Counted from the stretch's first letter, positions 1 to 10,671 are shown. The stretch is DNA of 64,000 nucleotides from Solen grandis (GCA_021229015.1 CM037789.1:29377988-29441987), one strand, 5' to 3'. Made by a program: numbers and translations. The notes: generated by a model not told the origin, from the sequence alone.

Positions 1-1095
1 AAATATGGGGGGATACATATGGAATAGAAGTTCATACTTTAGTTTTTGACTTACTGGTGATTACACAATCCGAATAGCTTGGCACTGGCATCAGACTGGG
101 CTCTAATTCATCAATTTCCCAAGTCTATAATCTTGTAGACTTAAAAAATTTGAAGTAGGTAGTCAATTTCTTCTTATATGATGAATGAAATTACAAAAAT
201 ATCTGGTAAGGATTCTCATATTACATTAAGAAACCTGATTAGAGACACTGATTTATTTTCAGAATTATGAAATATCACTTTGAAATATTGCACTTGGTAA
301 AGATTTATTATAAAGACGAAATAGGGACAAGGTCATTTTGGAGAGCTTGGGGTTGGAATAAAACTCTGGTCCCACATCAGGGGCCCTTCTATGCAAAGCT
401 AAAAGCAAGGGTGCTTTATTTAGGTGCACTAATTTAGCTAGAAAAAAGTTGTGGTCATGAAAACTTCAACCTTGGCCATAACTTCTAATCTATTAAACCT
501 GTTATTACATACTTGTTCACTATCACAGAGGCTACATTATTTTCAAGGGCCATAACCCTTAGGTCCATTTTGTCCAAATTTATTTCCCCCTTTTAAAAAA
601 AAAAAACAAGCAGACAAGCATTGCCATTAGCATCCGTATGCAGTGCTACTGTTCACAATTTTGGAATGATTCATGTTGTAGATATATATCTCATAACTGG
701 AAAATTAAACGAGACTTACCTTCGTAAATGGAAAGTTGAAGTGTCAATCACAAACTCCTTGAGGGATCACACAGAGATCATGTATGTGCCATTCTCAGTG
801 GAAGAGTTTTAAGAGAAGAATATTGTGGGTTTGATTTTGGCTATGACCTACCAAGGTCCTTTGAAATGATTCTTATATATCTCACTTGCTTGGCACTTTT
901 CAAATAAGGGTAGTTCCAGGACTGGATGCTTTATGTGACAGTTTTCAGGATAATGGCCTCATTTTTACTTGTATGCAGCATCATATCGCATTAAAGCAAC
1001 TCTGTACATGTGTAATCTCTCATGTAAGTCCCCAAATTACTGAAATTCTATTAGGTGGGACATTGAACTCAAGGATGAGTAAACATATTGGTACT
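1..1095. other. No gene recognised
   Basis: This is AT-rich sequence without a supported exon. The part at about 430-600 contains the phrase 'caagggccataaccctta' and a poly-A run, which resembles the decayed end of a dispersed mollusc repeat. The short open frames here have no splice-site or composition support. Confidence 0.5.
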
Positions 1096-1106
1096 GCATA
1101 CTTCTA

Positions 1107-1358
1107 GGGGGCCTCTGTGGTGGAGAGGGTAAAGTCGCTGACTTTAAACGCTCACTCAGCCCTTCACCTGGGTTTGAATACCGGCAGGGTCATTCTGATT
1201 TGCATGTGTGGAAGCCTTCCAGCTGGCTTGTGGTGGGTAGGTGGTTCTACCCGGATGCCTTCTTGCATTCTGGGTCTTCCTTCACCTGTAATTAGCTGGA
1301 CGTCGCTAAATGACTGAAATACTGTCGAAGCTACATTAAACTCAAATAATCATGTCTG
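1107..1358 (+). mobile_element. SINE-A copy 1, full length with 11-bp TSD
   Basis: This is a tRNA-derived SINE. The head carries a degraded A box (a GTGGTGGAGAGGGTAAAG-like segment) and a B box (GGTTTGAATACC). The body has the 'ggaagccttccagctggctt' domain and the tail reads 'tgactgaaatactgtcgaag'. The 11-bp duplication GCATACTTCTA at 1096-1106 and 1359-1369 marks a target-primed insertion and fixes the boundaries. The head resembles tRNA-Leu or tRNA-Ser. Assignment to a named SINE family would need a repeat database. Confidence 0.9.
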
Positions 1359-1468
1359 GCATACTTCTAAATATCAAGAAGCTACTATTATTTGTTTCAA
1401 AAATTGCTCTGTAGCTTAATTTTCATCCTGAACCTTGGAAAACAGTTTTAATGATACTCTATTTAAAC

Positions 1469-1669
1469 TTAAGGTAATCCATCTATTATTTAATTGTGAT
1501 TATGGTCAGTCAGGTGATAGTGAGAATTACCTGGGAGATGTAAGCCTTTATAGACTTAGAGCAAAAGAGCCTATAACTCCATGTCAGTGGATGCTTGCAT
1601 CTGCTCTGAAGTCTTTTTAAGCGTTTGAAGGACCATGATTGTAATTTAATCTTGGATGGATTACCTTAA
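1469..1669 (+). mobile_element. MITE-H copy 1 (TTAAGGTAATCC termini)
   Basis: The element begins TTAAGGTAATCCATC and ends with the inverted form GATGGATTACCTTAA, so it is a short foldback element of about 200 bp without coding capacity. Related copies are at 10672 and 29546, both inverted. The TTAA at both ends suggests the same target preference as MITE-A and MITE-B. Confidence 0.75.
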
Positions 1670-1756
1670 AGATATCTAATCCTTGCAGTTGCACTAGCAA
1701 AAGAAGACTTAACCTTTAATCCTTGAATGAACCAGTATTACTGGTGCCTGGATAGG

Positions 1757-1970
1757 TTAGTTGCAATAGCCACGCTTCTCACCAATGCGTCCCGGGTTTG
1801 ATTCCTGGTCACGTACGTGAGAGGGTACAGTGGTCGCCCATCCAGATGAGTTATCTGGTTTCCTCCCACAATAATAACCACATACGCTGTCACAAGAGCC
1901 ATCGAAAGTGATTAATACAAATTGTGGTAACTTGTTCCATTATCAATGTAAAATAAATAAAAGTTTAAAA
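1757..1970 (+). mobile_element. SINE-F copy 1
   Basis: A tRNA-like head ('cttctcaccaatgcgtcccg' followed by the B box GGTTTGATTCC) is joined to a body containing 'cgtgagagggtacagtggtc' and an AT-rich tail 'caatgtaaaataaataaaag'. The inverted copy at 13338-13578 aligns over the whole length. The tail resembles that of SINE-B, suggesting a shared LINE partner. Confidence 0.7.
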
Positions 1971-1974
1971 CCAT

Positions 1975-2865
1975 ATTAGAGGAACAGATAAGAAATGGTT
2001 TCAATTGAGTGATCACTCCCTGTTTTTGTACTATCTGAAATCTGTTTTTTATGAGTACTTTTTACTGTAAATATTTTAACTTTTGAGTGAAACTTTTTCT
2101 TACCTTAAAAAGGTGGCTTAATCTACAATACCTGAGAATGATATTTTGGTTACTTGTAAGGGATAGTTTCCTAGAACTTGATTTTCTACCTCGAAGTGAC
2201 ATTTTGTTTTTCTCGTCAGAAGGTAAAGATAACAAGGTCTAATTCACGAGACAAATGTGGCATAATTGAAAATAAAGCAATAATCTTTTTTATGAACAAA
2301 GATATATTTTCACAGGTTATAATTATTTTATTCTTTGCTTTGCATATAATTAATTTCTAAGTTGCATAAACGTCATAACGTTAAAAAAAGATAACTTAAC
2401 AAAGATGATATTGTGCATTTTAGCCCAGTCCACTATTAATGGGCTGGGGTACTATCGATAACCCTGTTAAGTCATCAAGGTGCGCCAGATGCTCTTAAAG
2501 AAGGAAGTGACAATCAGCTGTTTGTTAAAACATGGCACCAATGGAATTCGATACACAAGGAATTAAAAAGAATTGAGTGAAGCCGTTTTCTTAGGTGACA
2601 ATGGTACGCACAGAATTGAAATGTTTAGCGTATTGGTCCATTTTATTTGCATAAAATATGCATATACGCAGCTTATCTTTCATATCCCAAACACAAGATG
2701 TACTTAAAATTAGTTGAAGAATTAACATGTTATGCAAGTGGACAAAGTGTTTAGAGATGGAATGCGTTCAAGCTGAGGCTTATTTTACGACCTTAGTTAT
2801 TTGAGGGAAATTTGCAAGGTCAAGGGGTCATTGATTTAAAAGGAAGTATACGGTATATTATGATA
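1975..2865. other. No gene recognised
   Basis: AT-rich sequence with no repeat family, exon or RNA gene that I can support. A locally less AT-rich stretch at about 2425-2620 is unique within the window, but it has no long open frame bounded by splice sites. Confidence 0.45.
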
Positions 2866-2867
2866 TA

Positions 2868-3041
2868 CAGTCAACTCTCCTTACAACAGCAGTGTTTGTT
2901 TCAGCGAATTTTGCTGTTACAAAGAAATCGTCATTGTAAAGAATAGAGACATAGAAGGATTATGCACTTTAGTTTTCAAGACTACTGCTGTTATAAAGAG
3001 GTTGCTGTTATAATGAATGCCATTGTAAAGAGGTTTCACTA
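2868..3041. mobile_element. Tc1/pogo-like MITE with TA target site
   Basis: The left end CAGTCAACTCTCCTTACAAC is an imperfect inverted match of the right end, which reads GCCATTGTAAAGAGGTTTCAC on this strand. A TA flanks each side. Ends of the form CAGT...CTCTTTACAA are typical of pogo/Tigger-type non-autonomous elements. The interior repeats 'gctgtta..a' phrases and codes for nothing. Confidence 0.65.
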
Positions 3042-3525
3042 TACTAATTTTTATCGGAGAGTGTAGGCTCAGATGAATCTCATATTTTCAGATCTTGCAG
3101 CGGTCAAATTGAAAGTTGTATAATAATATTACATAGATGATAGAAAAGTGGAAAAAGACACAAGTGGGATATCATTTTGCGTAGTAGTTTGACATTTCAG
3201 GATGGTCAATTTACAATATTATGTTGGCATTGAAGCCGGATCATTTGGGAAACGATGGGGCCTTAAAGTCATGCAACTGCTCCCAAAAGGCATTTTACCA
3301 TCTGAATTATTCATTTAACTTCATCGTGTCTGACTATAAATTGTTAATTTGAAATTCTGTTAATATCTGTGAAATGTTTCAGAGTCCTCATGATATGAAT
3401 TTATTGACCTTTTTATTGGCATATAGTCCTTTTGCAATGTTATGACTTTTTTTTTTTTGCCATGAAAGTATGCGCAACTGTTCCGTTATACCATATTGGA
3501 ATACTCTGTTAGTAATCTCAATATA

Positions 3526-3690
3526 TCCCTTTACCTCATGAATATTCATATGCAAACTTACGACAAACTTAATGTACAGTAATTTAGTGAAACTTAAATG
3601 GTATATGTAACAAGTTTTTTTTTTCTTTTCCGTACAGAATGTGTAGAAACAGATGAGCAAACAGAGGAGACCCTGTTCAGCACTGCCTTG
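3526..3690 (-). mobile_element. MITE-B copy, 3' half
   Basis: Starts CCCTTTACCTCATGAATATT and continues through the family landmarks 'gtgtagaa' and 'gagcaaacagaggagaccct', in reverse orientation. The far terminus is not recognisable, so the copy is truncated near 3690. Confidence 0.7.
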
Positions 3691-4004
3691 TGTTCAGTTA
3701 CCGATAATGGTCCATAACGTTGGCATTAGCATCCTTGTTTTATTTTAGCATATGGAGTGCAAGCAGGGTACCAAATCCATATAACAGTTGCGAGCATCAC
3801 AAGGCTGGTACTGCTCTGTTTACCAAGGCATTAAAACATGACAATATGGGTTATATATGTTTAGAGACTATTAATTTTAACCAATCAAAAGTTTTAGCAT
3901 AAAAATAATTATAGTCTTCAACTTTAATACTTAATTTTTTTCCTTATGATCAATGTGGTATATATTTAGCAGCTGTCCTGGTGTATTTATATGCACTGGT
4001 GCTG

Positions 4005-4195
4005 CATGAAGTCCAGTGGTAGGGTACATGTCTGTGGATCCAAAGGTTGTGGGTTCAAATCCTGTTAGGGTCAAGAATTTTTCACGACCTTACCACGTAC
4101 AAAGTACTGGTCTATGCCAGGAACCATCAAGGAGTAGTTTAAGTTATAAAAACTGGTTCCCATTTGATGTAAAAATGTATGTTTCAAAATAACAA
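4005..4195 (+). mobile_element. SINE-B copy 1
   Basis: The tRNA-like head has A box 'gtccagtggtagggtacatg', then 'tggatccaaaggttg' and the B box GGGTTCAAATCCTG. The body 'caaagtactggtctatgcca' is followed by a tail with 'gatgtaaaaatgta'. Several other copies occur, mostly inverted, for example at 10855, 15610, 18440, 27555, 32830, 40495 and 42465. Confidence 0.75.
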
Positions 4196-4432
4196 GACAG
4201 CTGTGGTTAGATAAACCACAGAAATTGATTACCAATGGATTCTAGCCTGTAATTCATAATTTTTCATCCACACTATGTTTGTGAGATCCGGTACCTTCAA
4301 ACTGTATAACGTCTAGCTGGCTGACAGAATTTCGACACTTGGAATTACACTCATGCCTGTACACAGTGATCAGTATCTGTCTTATTCAGATATATTCAAG
4401 GACTTAAAAATGTAAATCTGGAATATTTTTTT

Positions 4433-4530
4433 GTGTCACCTGCAGTGAGCAGAGGTGACACATAGGGATCTCTTTTCTGTCTGTCCGTCCGTCTGTCACA
4501 TTTTTTCCGTCACTCTTCAGCAGGTGACAC
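4433..4530. repeat. Family C foldback, GTGTCACCTG ends
   Basis: Begins GTGTCACCTG and ends with its inverse CAGGTGACAC. Between them are a second inverted pair ('agaggtgacacatagggatc') and a short TCTG/TCCG microsatellite. Other copies are at 27133, 52184 and 52817. No coding capacity. Confidence 0.7.
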
Positions 4531-4534
4531 ACAT

Positions 4535-5065
4535 GTTCCAGAGAACATTCTTTTTTTTTTTTTTTTTTTAAACCATTTTAGAATTGAAATGTGATGAGGC
4601 ATATTTTAGTAATATATTGGTGCATGTTTTATTTCTTTATTTTATCTCTTAAAAAAAATTTAAAGGAGGCATAAATTTGTGAAAAAAAAAAAATCATCTG
4701 ATCTCAAAGTTTTATGCATGAGAGTTTTTTAAATTCCTCAAGTACATATTCTCTTCTGGTCCAGGCACCAATTTATTGAGATTTGACTATACACTGTAGT
4801 GGCATTTTGATATTGTATCTGGGGTCCATGTCTCAATGCTGCATTATACTGTATTATGGTCATTATAACTGTGTGAAAATGCACAGTAAGTCAACTAAAC
4901 AGATATTGTCACTGTCACTAAATACACGCACAACCTTTCAATGTCTCTCATAGGAGCCTTCGATCTCCTCCAAAATATTCTTTATATTCTTGCAGTTTTC
5001 CCCAAAACTGCTATTCATGCCAGTGTTTTTCTTTCCCCAATCTCCAAGATATGGTGCTTTTATTC
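4535..5065. other. No gene recognised
   Basis: AT-rich, with a T run near 4551-4570 and an A run near 4683. No repeat family, exon or RNA gene could be supported. Confidence 0.45.
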
Positions 5066-5066
5066 A

Positions 5067-5469
5067 CCCATCACCTTATTTAGACTCTTTTTGATGCATA
5101 CACGAACAGATCAGTCCCAGATCAGACATCTTCATCCAGGTGCTGTCTGATCAGGGTCTCTTCTGTTTGCTCATACAATATTGCAAAACAGATTCTGCAG
5201 TCTGATCAGGGTCTCTTCTGTTTGCTCACACAATATTGCAAAACAGATACTGCAGTCTGATCAGGGTCTCTTCTGTTTGCTCATACAATATTGCAAAACA
5301 GATTCTGCAGTCTGATCAGGGTCTCTTCTGTTTGCTCACACAATATTGCAAAACAGATTCTACAGTCTACATGACGCAGAACAGTTCATTATTTCAAACA
5401 TCATTTAAAGTTCAGTGCATTAATATTCATGAAATCATAAATTTGAATATTCATGAGGTAAATGGTTAA
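5067..5469 (+). mobile_element. MITE-B copy with internal tandem expansion
   Basis: The left end is degraded and the right end reads 'attcatgaggtaaatggtta', close to the family terminus. The middle holds the landmark 'tctgatcagggtctcttctg', which has been amplified four times (see 5146-5365). The element ends only 38 bp upstream of the exon at 5508. Confidence 0.75.
5146..5365 (+). repeat. Four 55-bp tandem units inside MITE-B
   Basis: The units start at 5146, 5201, 5256 and 5311, each beginning 'tctgatcagggtctcttctg' and ending 'gattctgcag' or a one-base variant ('gatactgcag', 'gattctacag'). The spacing is exactly 55 bp and the divergence is only a few substitutions, so the expansion is recent. 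The unit is an internal segment of the MITE, not foreign sequence. Confidence 0.92.
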
Positions 5470-5507
5470 GTTCCATTTTGTGACATCTCTTCTTTTTATG
5501 CTTCTAG

Positions 5508-5594
5508 GGCAAAGGACCAAAAGGAATGAAGGGTAAATTTCCGAAGCGATCAGACGAAAGCTTTTCTGACAGCTCGAACAGTTTTATTCGACAG
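5508..5594 (+). CDS. Internal coding exon, product unknown
   Basis: An 87-bp exon (29 codons, so its removal keeps the reading frame). It is preceded by the pyrimidine-rich acceptor 'cttctttttatgcttctag' and followed by the consensus donor CAG|GTAAGT. Only one frame is open; the other two hit TGA or TAA. The peptide is rich in Lys, Ser and Asp, starts GKGPKGMKGK and ends DSSNSFIRQ, which reads like a flexible, possibly phosphorylated linker. Base composition is clearly richer in G+C than the flanks. I do not recognise the protein. A MITE-B copy ends 38 bp upstream, inside the zone where the branch point is expected. No neighbouring exon could be joined confidently, so the parent gene and its other exons are unknown. 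Confidence 0.6.
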
Positions 5595-6340
5595 GTAAGT
5601 TAGACTATAAAACAGAAACTGCCAAACTGAAGGTTAAATATGTATATCATATATCTTTATGAGTAATATTAATTCAATGTAACTATGATGTTGTTATGAT
5701 CTTTGTTGTATTGTTGTTGTTGTTGTTGTTGAATTGTAAAAGGTAAACGAGCACTTGTGTCTAAACATGTTATAAAATAAGAAAAAAATATTTAAAGAAA
5801 TATTTGTATTGCTGTTTATAAGCTAGTTTTCTTTACATGGTTGTGTTTTGGGACTTACTTCAGTACATATAGCAAGTAGGAAGAAAGTTGATAAGACAAA
5901 ACTCATGCTCAGTGGGTTCAGAAAATTCTGTCAGAAAAAAAAAAAGAAAAGAAAAAAAGCCACTTTGGATCACTTGGTATTTTCCAGGCTGTGGAGTTAT
6001 GAGATAGAGGACTGTTACAGTATATAGGCCCATTTTGAATGCCCCTGACCATCTGTATGTGTAATATTGTCCAGAGGTTTAAGCAATTACTAGAGTCTGG
6101 TCCCAGAGGAAGACTCTGGGAAGACCCTGCCAAAACTTACACTACAGATGTATGTCTGACATGTGTCAGGCATGTGTTCTACGGCAGATGCGTGGCTTTT
6201 TGTGTCTATAGAAACTGTAGGCTAAGCATAAGAGATAGACCGTGGCAAGACTTGGAGAGTCCAAAAATGTAAATTTTAACTCATTACAGGTGTTCTGAAA
6301 ATAAGGTAACTCTTTGTCAAAACCTGCCCTGATAATGCAT
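5595..6340. other. Probable intron; TTG microsatellite
   Basis: Sequence following the donor at 5595. It contains a TTG repeat at about 5711-5731 and A-rich runs near 5935-5960. No further exon was recognised. Confidence 0.45.
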
Positions 6341-6343
6341 TTA

Positions 6344-6600
6344 GTGTCCAGATAATGCAATGACCGCAGTGTCCAGATAATGCAATGACCGCAGTGTCCA
6401 GATAATGCAATGACCGCAGTGTCCAGATAATGCAATGACCGTAGTGTCCAGATAATGCAATGACCGCAGTGTCCAGATAATGCAATGACCACAGTGTCCA
6501 GATAATGCAATGACCGTAGTGTCCAGATAATGCAATGACCACAGTGTCCAGATGATGCAATGACCGCAGTGTCCAGATAATGCAATGACCGTAGTGTCCA
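6344..6600. repeat. 25-bp minisatellite, ten full units
   Basis: Units beginning 'gtgtccagataatgcaatga' start every 25 bases from 6344 to 6569, with a partial unit at 6594. Variation is mostly 'ccgca', 'ccgta' or 'ccaca' at the unit end. Because 25 is not a multiple of three and the units lack stops on the minus strand, all three minus frames stay open. This produces three spurious overlapping open frames. Confidence 0.95.
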
Positions 6601-6990
6601 ATCTTACATGCATCCAGATAATGTAGAATTTGTCCTGCTGTCTGGTTAATGTAAATTACATGGAAATGGTCTGGTTATTAGATGCATGTTGGGATAATGT
6701 AACTCACGTAGTTTATAATGGGCTGAATTATTTGCTGTTGGACTCGTTGTTTGGATAATGTAACTCAAGCCCAAATGACAGGATAATGTGTCTATAGTTC
6801 AATTGTCTTGATAATGTAATGAAGCTACATTTGGCCAGAAAAAATGGCACTTGGACATGTTTCCAGATAATGTAACTCTAGTCCAAGTGTCAGGAGAGTT
6901 ATCGCCCAAATATCCAGATAATGTTAACATTATCGCAGTGTTTAAACATAACAAATCTCATTCGGGTACCAAGATAATGTAACTGGAGGT
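6601..6990. repeat. Decayed flank of the 25-bp array
   Basis: The phrase '(cc)agataatgtaa' recurs at irregular spacing of about 40-70 bp downstream of the clean array (near 6615, 6690, 6750, 6810, 6865 and 6915). This looks like older, diverged units of the same repeat. Confidence 0.6.
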
Positions 6991-7608
6991 AATCTGCCTT
7001 ACTGTTTGTGGGGTGTAAAACCAGACATGAAATAGAAAAACAATTATGATATTTTTGTTGCACAATAGTTGTTTTTCTGGCAGGTTACATAAAGACGACT
7101 AATGACCTTTATTGAGGTTGATGACCTCGGTGTATATTTAGTGAATGGAAACATTCCTTGCTTTTCTGTGATGATAATGAAGTTCTGTCGGTTACTGGAA
7201 AGAAGATTTGGCATAACTGTATGTAAAAATTTCTGGAACAGAAGTTCACGGATCAGTAATACCGCTATTTTGGAGGGAGCAATTATGATAATGGGAACAT
7301 AAGAGTGGCAGAACAAATACAAAGGCATTCACTTATTGCCTGGCTATTTGTGGCTTTAGCTTGGCCTTTACTAGTGGCAGCAAGAGCTTTGATATTAGCT
7401 TCTATGTGAACAGTTTATTGTATGTAAACATGGAGAGAAAATAAAAAAGGCATCAAATGGTAGGTCAAATGGAGAATAAAAAAAATACACTCATATACAC
7501 AGAAAACATGTCTGGCCAAGTCTATGAAAATGTTATATCAAGAGGAACTGCTAGTTACGAGATTTTCTTATTTTAGAAAATATTTGTCCAATGTTTTAAG
7601 CAATTTTT

Positions 7609-8015
7609 TTAATGCGCCTTTGGAAAAAGAAGGGGCATATGTGGGTCTGCTTGTAAACTAGTTAGTACCCGAGCAGTAACTAGTGAATGCTTGAACCTAT
7701 AACCTTCATGTTTGATAGGGAGTTGGGTCATGAATAGAATGCCCCTATAGAAGTTGGGGTCACAAGGGTCAAAGGTTAAGGTTATAGTGACCTTGAATGT
7801 GAAAATTGTTTCCATTTGATTACTTGAAAATGCTTGAGCCCACATCCTCAAACTTTACAGGGTGATGGGTCATGAGTAATTGATAAACTCTATTGAATTT
7901 GGTATGACGTTAAAAGTAAAGATCACATAGACCTTGAATATGAAAAAAGTTTTCAATTGATAACTTGAGAAGGCTTTAGCCTACATTTCTCAAACTTGAT
8001 AGGGTATTGATAGTT
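7609..8015. repeat. Degenerate bivalve-type tandem repeat
   Basis: Two to three diverged units of roughly 150 bp share 'tagtgaccttgaatgtgaaa' or 'tagaccttgaatatgaaa', 'ttgataacttgagaaggctt' and 'aaacttgatagggt'. I recall this phrase set as a widespread repeat in bivalve genomes, but that is memory rather than a search result. The 80-aa minus-strand open frame here is a by-product. Confidence 0.6.
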
Positions 8016-8201
8016 AACCTTTTTTTTTCAGTTAACTTGTATCTGCAGTCTTGTGTTTGTTATTCTTAAATGACCTTGCCTCTGACTACACATCCACAGG
8101 GACATGCGTGTCATACCTGCATTCACCTATTGCTGACCGCAACATTTCATATATTGGCCATTGGAAGCCAGAATCAGAATACATTAAAAAGGCTGATGAG
8201 C

Positions 8202-8554
8202 CAGGGGTTTTCTTAAGTGGACGCCCACTTGCCCCCGCTGGATAAAAATCCCTGCGGGCAAGTGATATTTCAAAGATGATAGCCCGGCAGGCAAGTTTAT
8301 TTATGTAAATGATTTCTTTTGTTTTTTTTTGTTTTTTTTATTATTGTCTGTAATATATCAGGGGTAAAATGCTTGCAAATTGTCTTTGATACATATTAAC
8401 TAAAATCCATCTTAATACTGCACATATTTAGTTTTAAACATTAACAAACACCAACTAACTTCAAGATTTGGCAACTTTTCACTTGGGGCTAGTAGATATT
8501 CAAAGCAACTTGCCCCCTGGACAAGTGAAAGTCAAATCCTTAAGTAAACCCCTG
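8202..8554. mobile_element. hAT-like non-autonomous element
   Basis: Begins CAGGGGTTTTCTTAAGTGG and ends CTTAAGTAAACCCCTG, an inverted pair of the CAGGGG...CCCCTG form characteristic of hAT elements. The interior repeats 'acttgccccc' and 'gcaagt' phrases near both ends. The flanks both read TGAGC, a possible short target duplication (hAT normally makes 8 bp). No transposase; a T-rich stretch lies in the middle. Confidence 0.7.
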
Positions 8555-8751
8555 TGAGCCCTTCTGACTTTCAGTGGACAACATGTTGTTGTTGTTTTTT
8601 TGTTTTTTTTGGATAAATTGGTCAACAGAATGGATATCTATATGACAGGATACAGCTGTGTAGGTTTCTTAAAATGACGTCTGTGTAAATCCATTATAAT
8701 GCTTTCCAGTATAATGTTGCCCAAAAATGGATCCCCGATCATATTATGTCT

Positions 8752-9003
8752 GGGGGCCGCCGTGGCCGAGCGGTTACAGTCGTGGACTACAAATCTCTCA
8801 GCCCCTCACCGCTGTGGGTTCAAATCCCGGTAGGGACTTTGGATTTTTCATGTGAGGAAGCCTTCCAGCTAGCTTGCGGTAGGTCAGTGGTTCTACCTGG
8901 GTACCTCTGTGTACTCGGGGTCTTCCTCCACCTGTAATTAGCTGGACGTCGCTATATGATTGAAATACTATAGCAGAGACAGTAAACCCCAATACAACAA
9001 CAA
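8752..9003 (+). mobile_element. SINE-A copy 2, 12-bp TSD
   Basis: This copy has the best tRNA-like head in the window: A box GTGGCCGAGCGGTTACAG and B box GGTTCAAATCC, followed by 'ggaagccttccagctagctt'. The duplication CATATTATGTCT flanks it at 8740-8751 and 9004-9015. The tail ends in a short CAA repeat. Two short open frames, one on each strand, lie wholly inside it and are not genes. Confidence 0.92.
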
Positions 9004-9118
9004 CATATTATGTCTTGAGTGGACTAATTAATGACTCATAGTCACATATTTTAGACATGGTCCAGTATAGTGTAATATCAAACAGTGTTGTAATGGAGCT
9101 GCATCATATGTACATTGG

Positions 9119-9218
9119 NNNNNNNNNNNNNNNNNNNNNNNNNNNNNNNNNNNNNNNNNNNNNNNNNNNNNNNNNNNNNNNNNNNNNNNNNNNNNNNNNN
9201 NNNNNNNNNNNNNNNNNN
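9119..9218. other. Assembly gap of 100 N
   Basis: Exactly 100 N, the usual placeholder for a gap of unknown size. The flanking bases show no obvious overlap. An open frame reported across it is meaningless. Confidence 0.98.
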
Positions 9219-9239
9219 AGCTTTTTGTTTGTTCAAATA

Positions 9240-9687
9240 CAGTCTAACCCAATCTCATGGAAATCAGATTCAGTATTCTTACTGGATCTGACCACATTGT
9301 ATAGAGGGGTCATCTCAGATTGACCTTTGTATAAGCCAATCAAATTCACGGCTGCAGAATCGTTCGGTATAACCAGAGGAAATAACCGTTTTTATCTCAC
9401 AATAGGGTAGAAAGATGTATAAGCGGCCGGGTAGCTCATTCAGTAGCATATTTGCTCTGTAAGCAAAAGGCCCCAGGTTCGAGTCCCATTCAAGCTGCAC
9501 ATTTTTCTCACCCTGTGACAAATGTTTTACCGAAGTCAGTTAGAAATGTGTTATTTAATCGAGCACTTGTTTATGCATATAAATTACTTCAAAGGTCAAT
9601 CTGACGTGACCCCTAATATGATGCTGTCAGATCCTAGTAGAGGAGTGCAAATTAGGATATGATTTTAATGAGATTGAGTCCAACCTG
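9240..9687. mobile_element. DNA element with ~95-bp imperfect TIRs
   Basis: The left arm (9240 to about 9330) contains 'aacccaatctcat', 'ggatctgacc' and 'tcagattgacctttg'. The same landmarks appear inverted and in mirror order in the right arm (about 9586-9687). The 250-bp centre holds a tRNA-like segment rather than a transposase. Superfamily is not clear; the target duplication could not be read, partly because the gap lies next to the left end. Confidence 0.7.
9423..9497 (+). mobile_element. tRNA-like segment (Thr-like, degenerate)
   Basis: Contains GGTAGCTCATTCAGTAG (A box), an anticodon arm TTGC-TCTGTAA-GCAA with TGT in the anticodon position, and the B box GGTTCGAGTCC. The acceptor stem pairs only partly and loop position 33 is C rather than T. 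It is therefore a tRNA pseudogene or SINE head, not a working tRNA-Thr. It lies in the centre of the TIR element 9240-9687. Confidence 0.55.
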
Positions 9688-9689
9688 TC

Positions 9690-10128
9690 AAAAGCAAAGC
9701 CAGGTATAAGCAACTCATATGGCCTTTTATGGTCAGTATGAAACTCCCTCGGACAAAAATAACTCTGTGAAGCACTTTAACAGCCAAGGGTCAAGAAATA
9801 TCATCCCAGACTTTTACAAACTCATAAGGTCTTCAAATTGACTGAAATTCTGTTATTCAGCAAATGTGAAACAAACAAATAACAGAGGGAAGGTAAAGGA
9901 CAGAATGACAGTACATGTATTTGTGGCACAGTGACTCATACCGTAGAGGGCAAATTAGTTGTCAATGGGAAGGGTAAATTATATATGGCACAGTAGTATA
10001 ACAAAGTGTGGTATATGATCCTGGAAAAAATACTCAATGGGTAAACAAAAATATCACATGAGGAGAAAAATTAACATTTAATGCTAATATGGGCTTGAAA
10101 ATCCATTACACATTAGTCATTATTGCCT
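9690..10128. other. No gene recognised
   Basis: Unique AT-rich sequence with no exon, RNA gene or repeat family that I can support. Confidence 0.45.
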
Positions 10129-10129
10129 G

Positions 10130-10370
10130 TTAACCCTTTCCCTCATATATATTCATTTTGACGCCCTCAATAGGTATCACATAAAGCCTGATCTGCAGAA
10201 AACCACAGTTAAACCTTACCAAATTTAATTACAAAATCCTCATTTCCAGACCACTGAGGAGCAGCGAAGAGCATAAACCTGATCAGCCTGCGAGTTACTC
10301 ACAGGCTGATCTGGTTTTATGTTGTTCGCATAGGTCTTTTCATGGTGTCCTCTATGAGGGAAAGGGTTAA
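10130..10370 (+). mobile_element. MITE-A copy 1
   Basis: First full copy of the dominant family. Order: TTAA, terminal repeat CCCTTTCCCTCAT, 'attttgacgc', 'cataaagcctgatctgcag', 'ttaccaaatttaatta', 'ccagaccactgaggagcag', central palindrome, 'catggtgtcctct', inverted terminal repeat ATGAGGGAAAGGG, TTAA. Terminal CCC...GGG with TTAA targets indicates a piggyBac-type non-autonomous element. No transposase is encoded. Confidence 0.95.
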
Positions 10371-10671
10371 TGATTGCAGTCATAGGATATGTTTTAGTTA
10401 TTCACTGATATGTTGTTAACTTTCAGATGTATTTTTTAGGAGAGAATGTAATAGCTTTGGTAAACCTTTGCATATAATAAGTTCATTATTATGACAGAAA
10501 TATGACTGTTGAATGAATAGTCTGTGAGTCAATACCATTTAATGTGCAGTAAATTAATAATTTTTGAAAAAATATTCATGAGAGGTAGAAGATATTCTCT
10601 AAAATTAATGATGGTTCTTTAAAACTTTACCATTACTATGAATCCTTATGGCCAGTTGGCCACAGTCTCTT

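Noticed and set aside
6344..6600. CRISPR array
   Set aside because: Repeats are contiguous without spacers, the DNA is eukaryotic, and units vary like a minisatellite.
6166..6613. Three overlapping minus-strand open frames of 90-139 codons with HYLDT/HCGHCIIWT repeats
   Set aside because: They arise from the 25-bp tandem repeat, whose unit lacks stops in all three minus frames; the same DNA gives three equivalent peptides.
9423..9497. Functional tRNA-Thr gene
   Set aside because: The acceptor stem pairs only in part, position 33 is not T, and it sits inside a mobile element.
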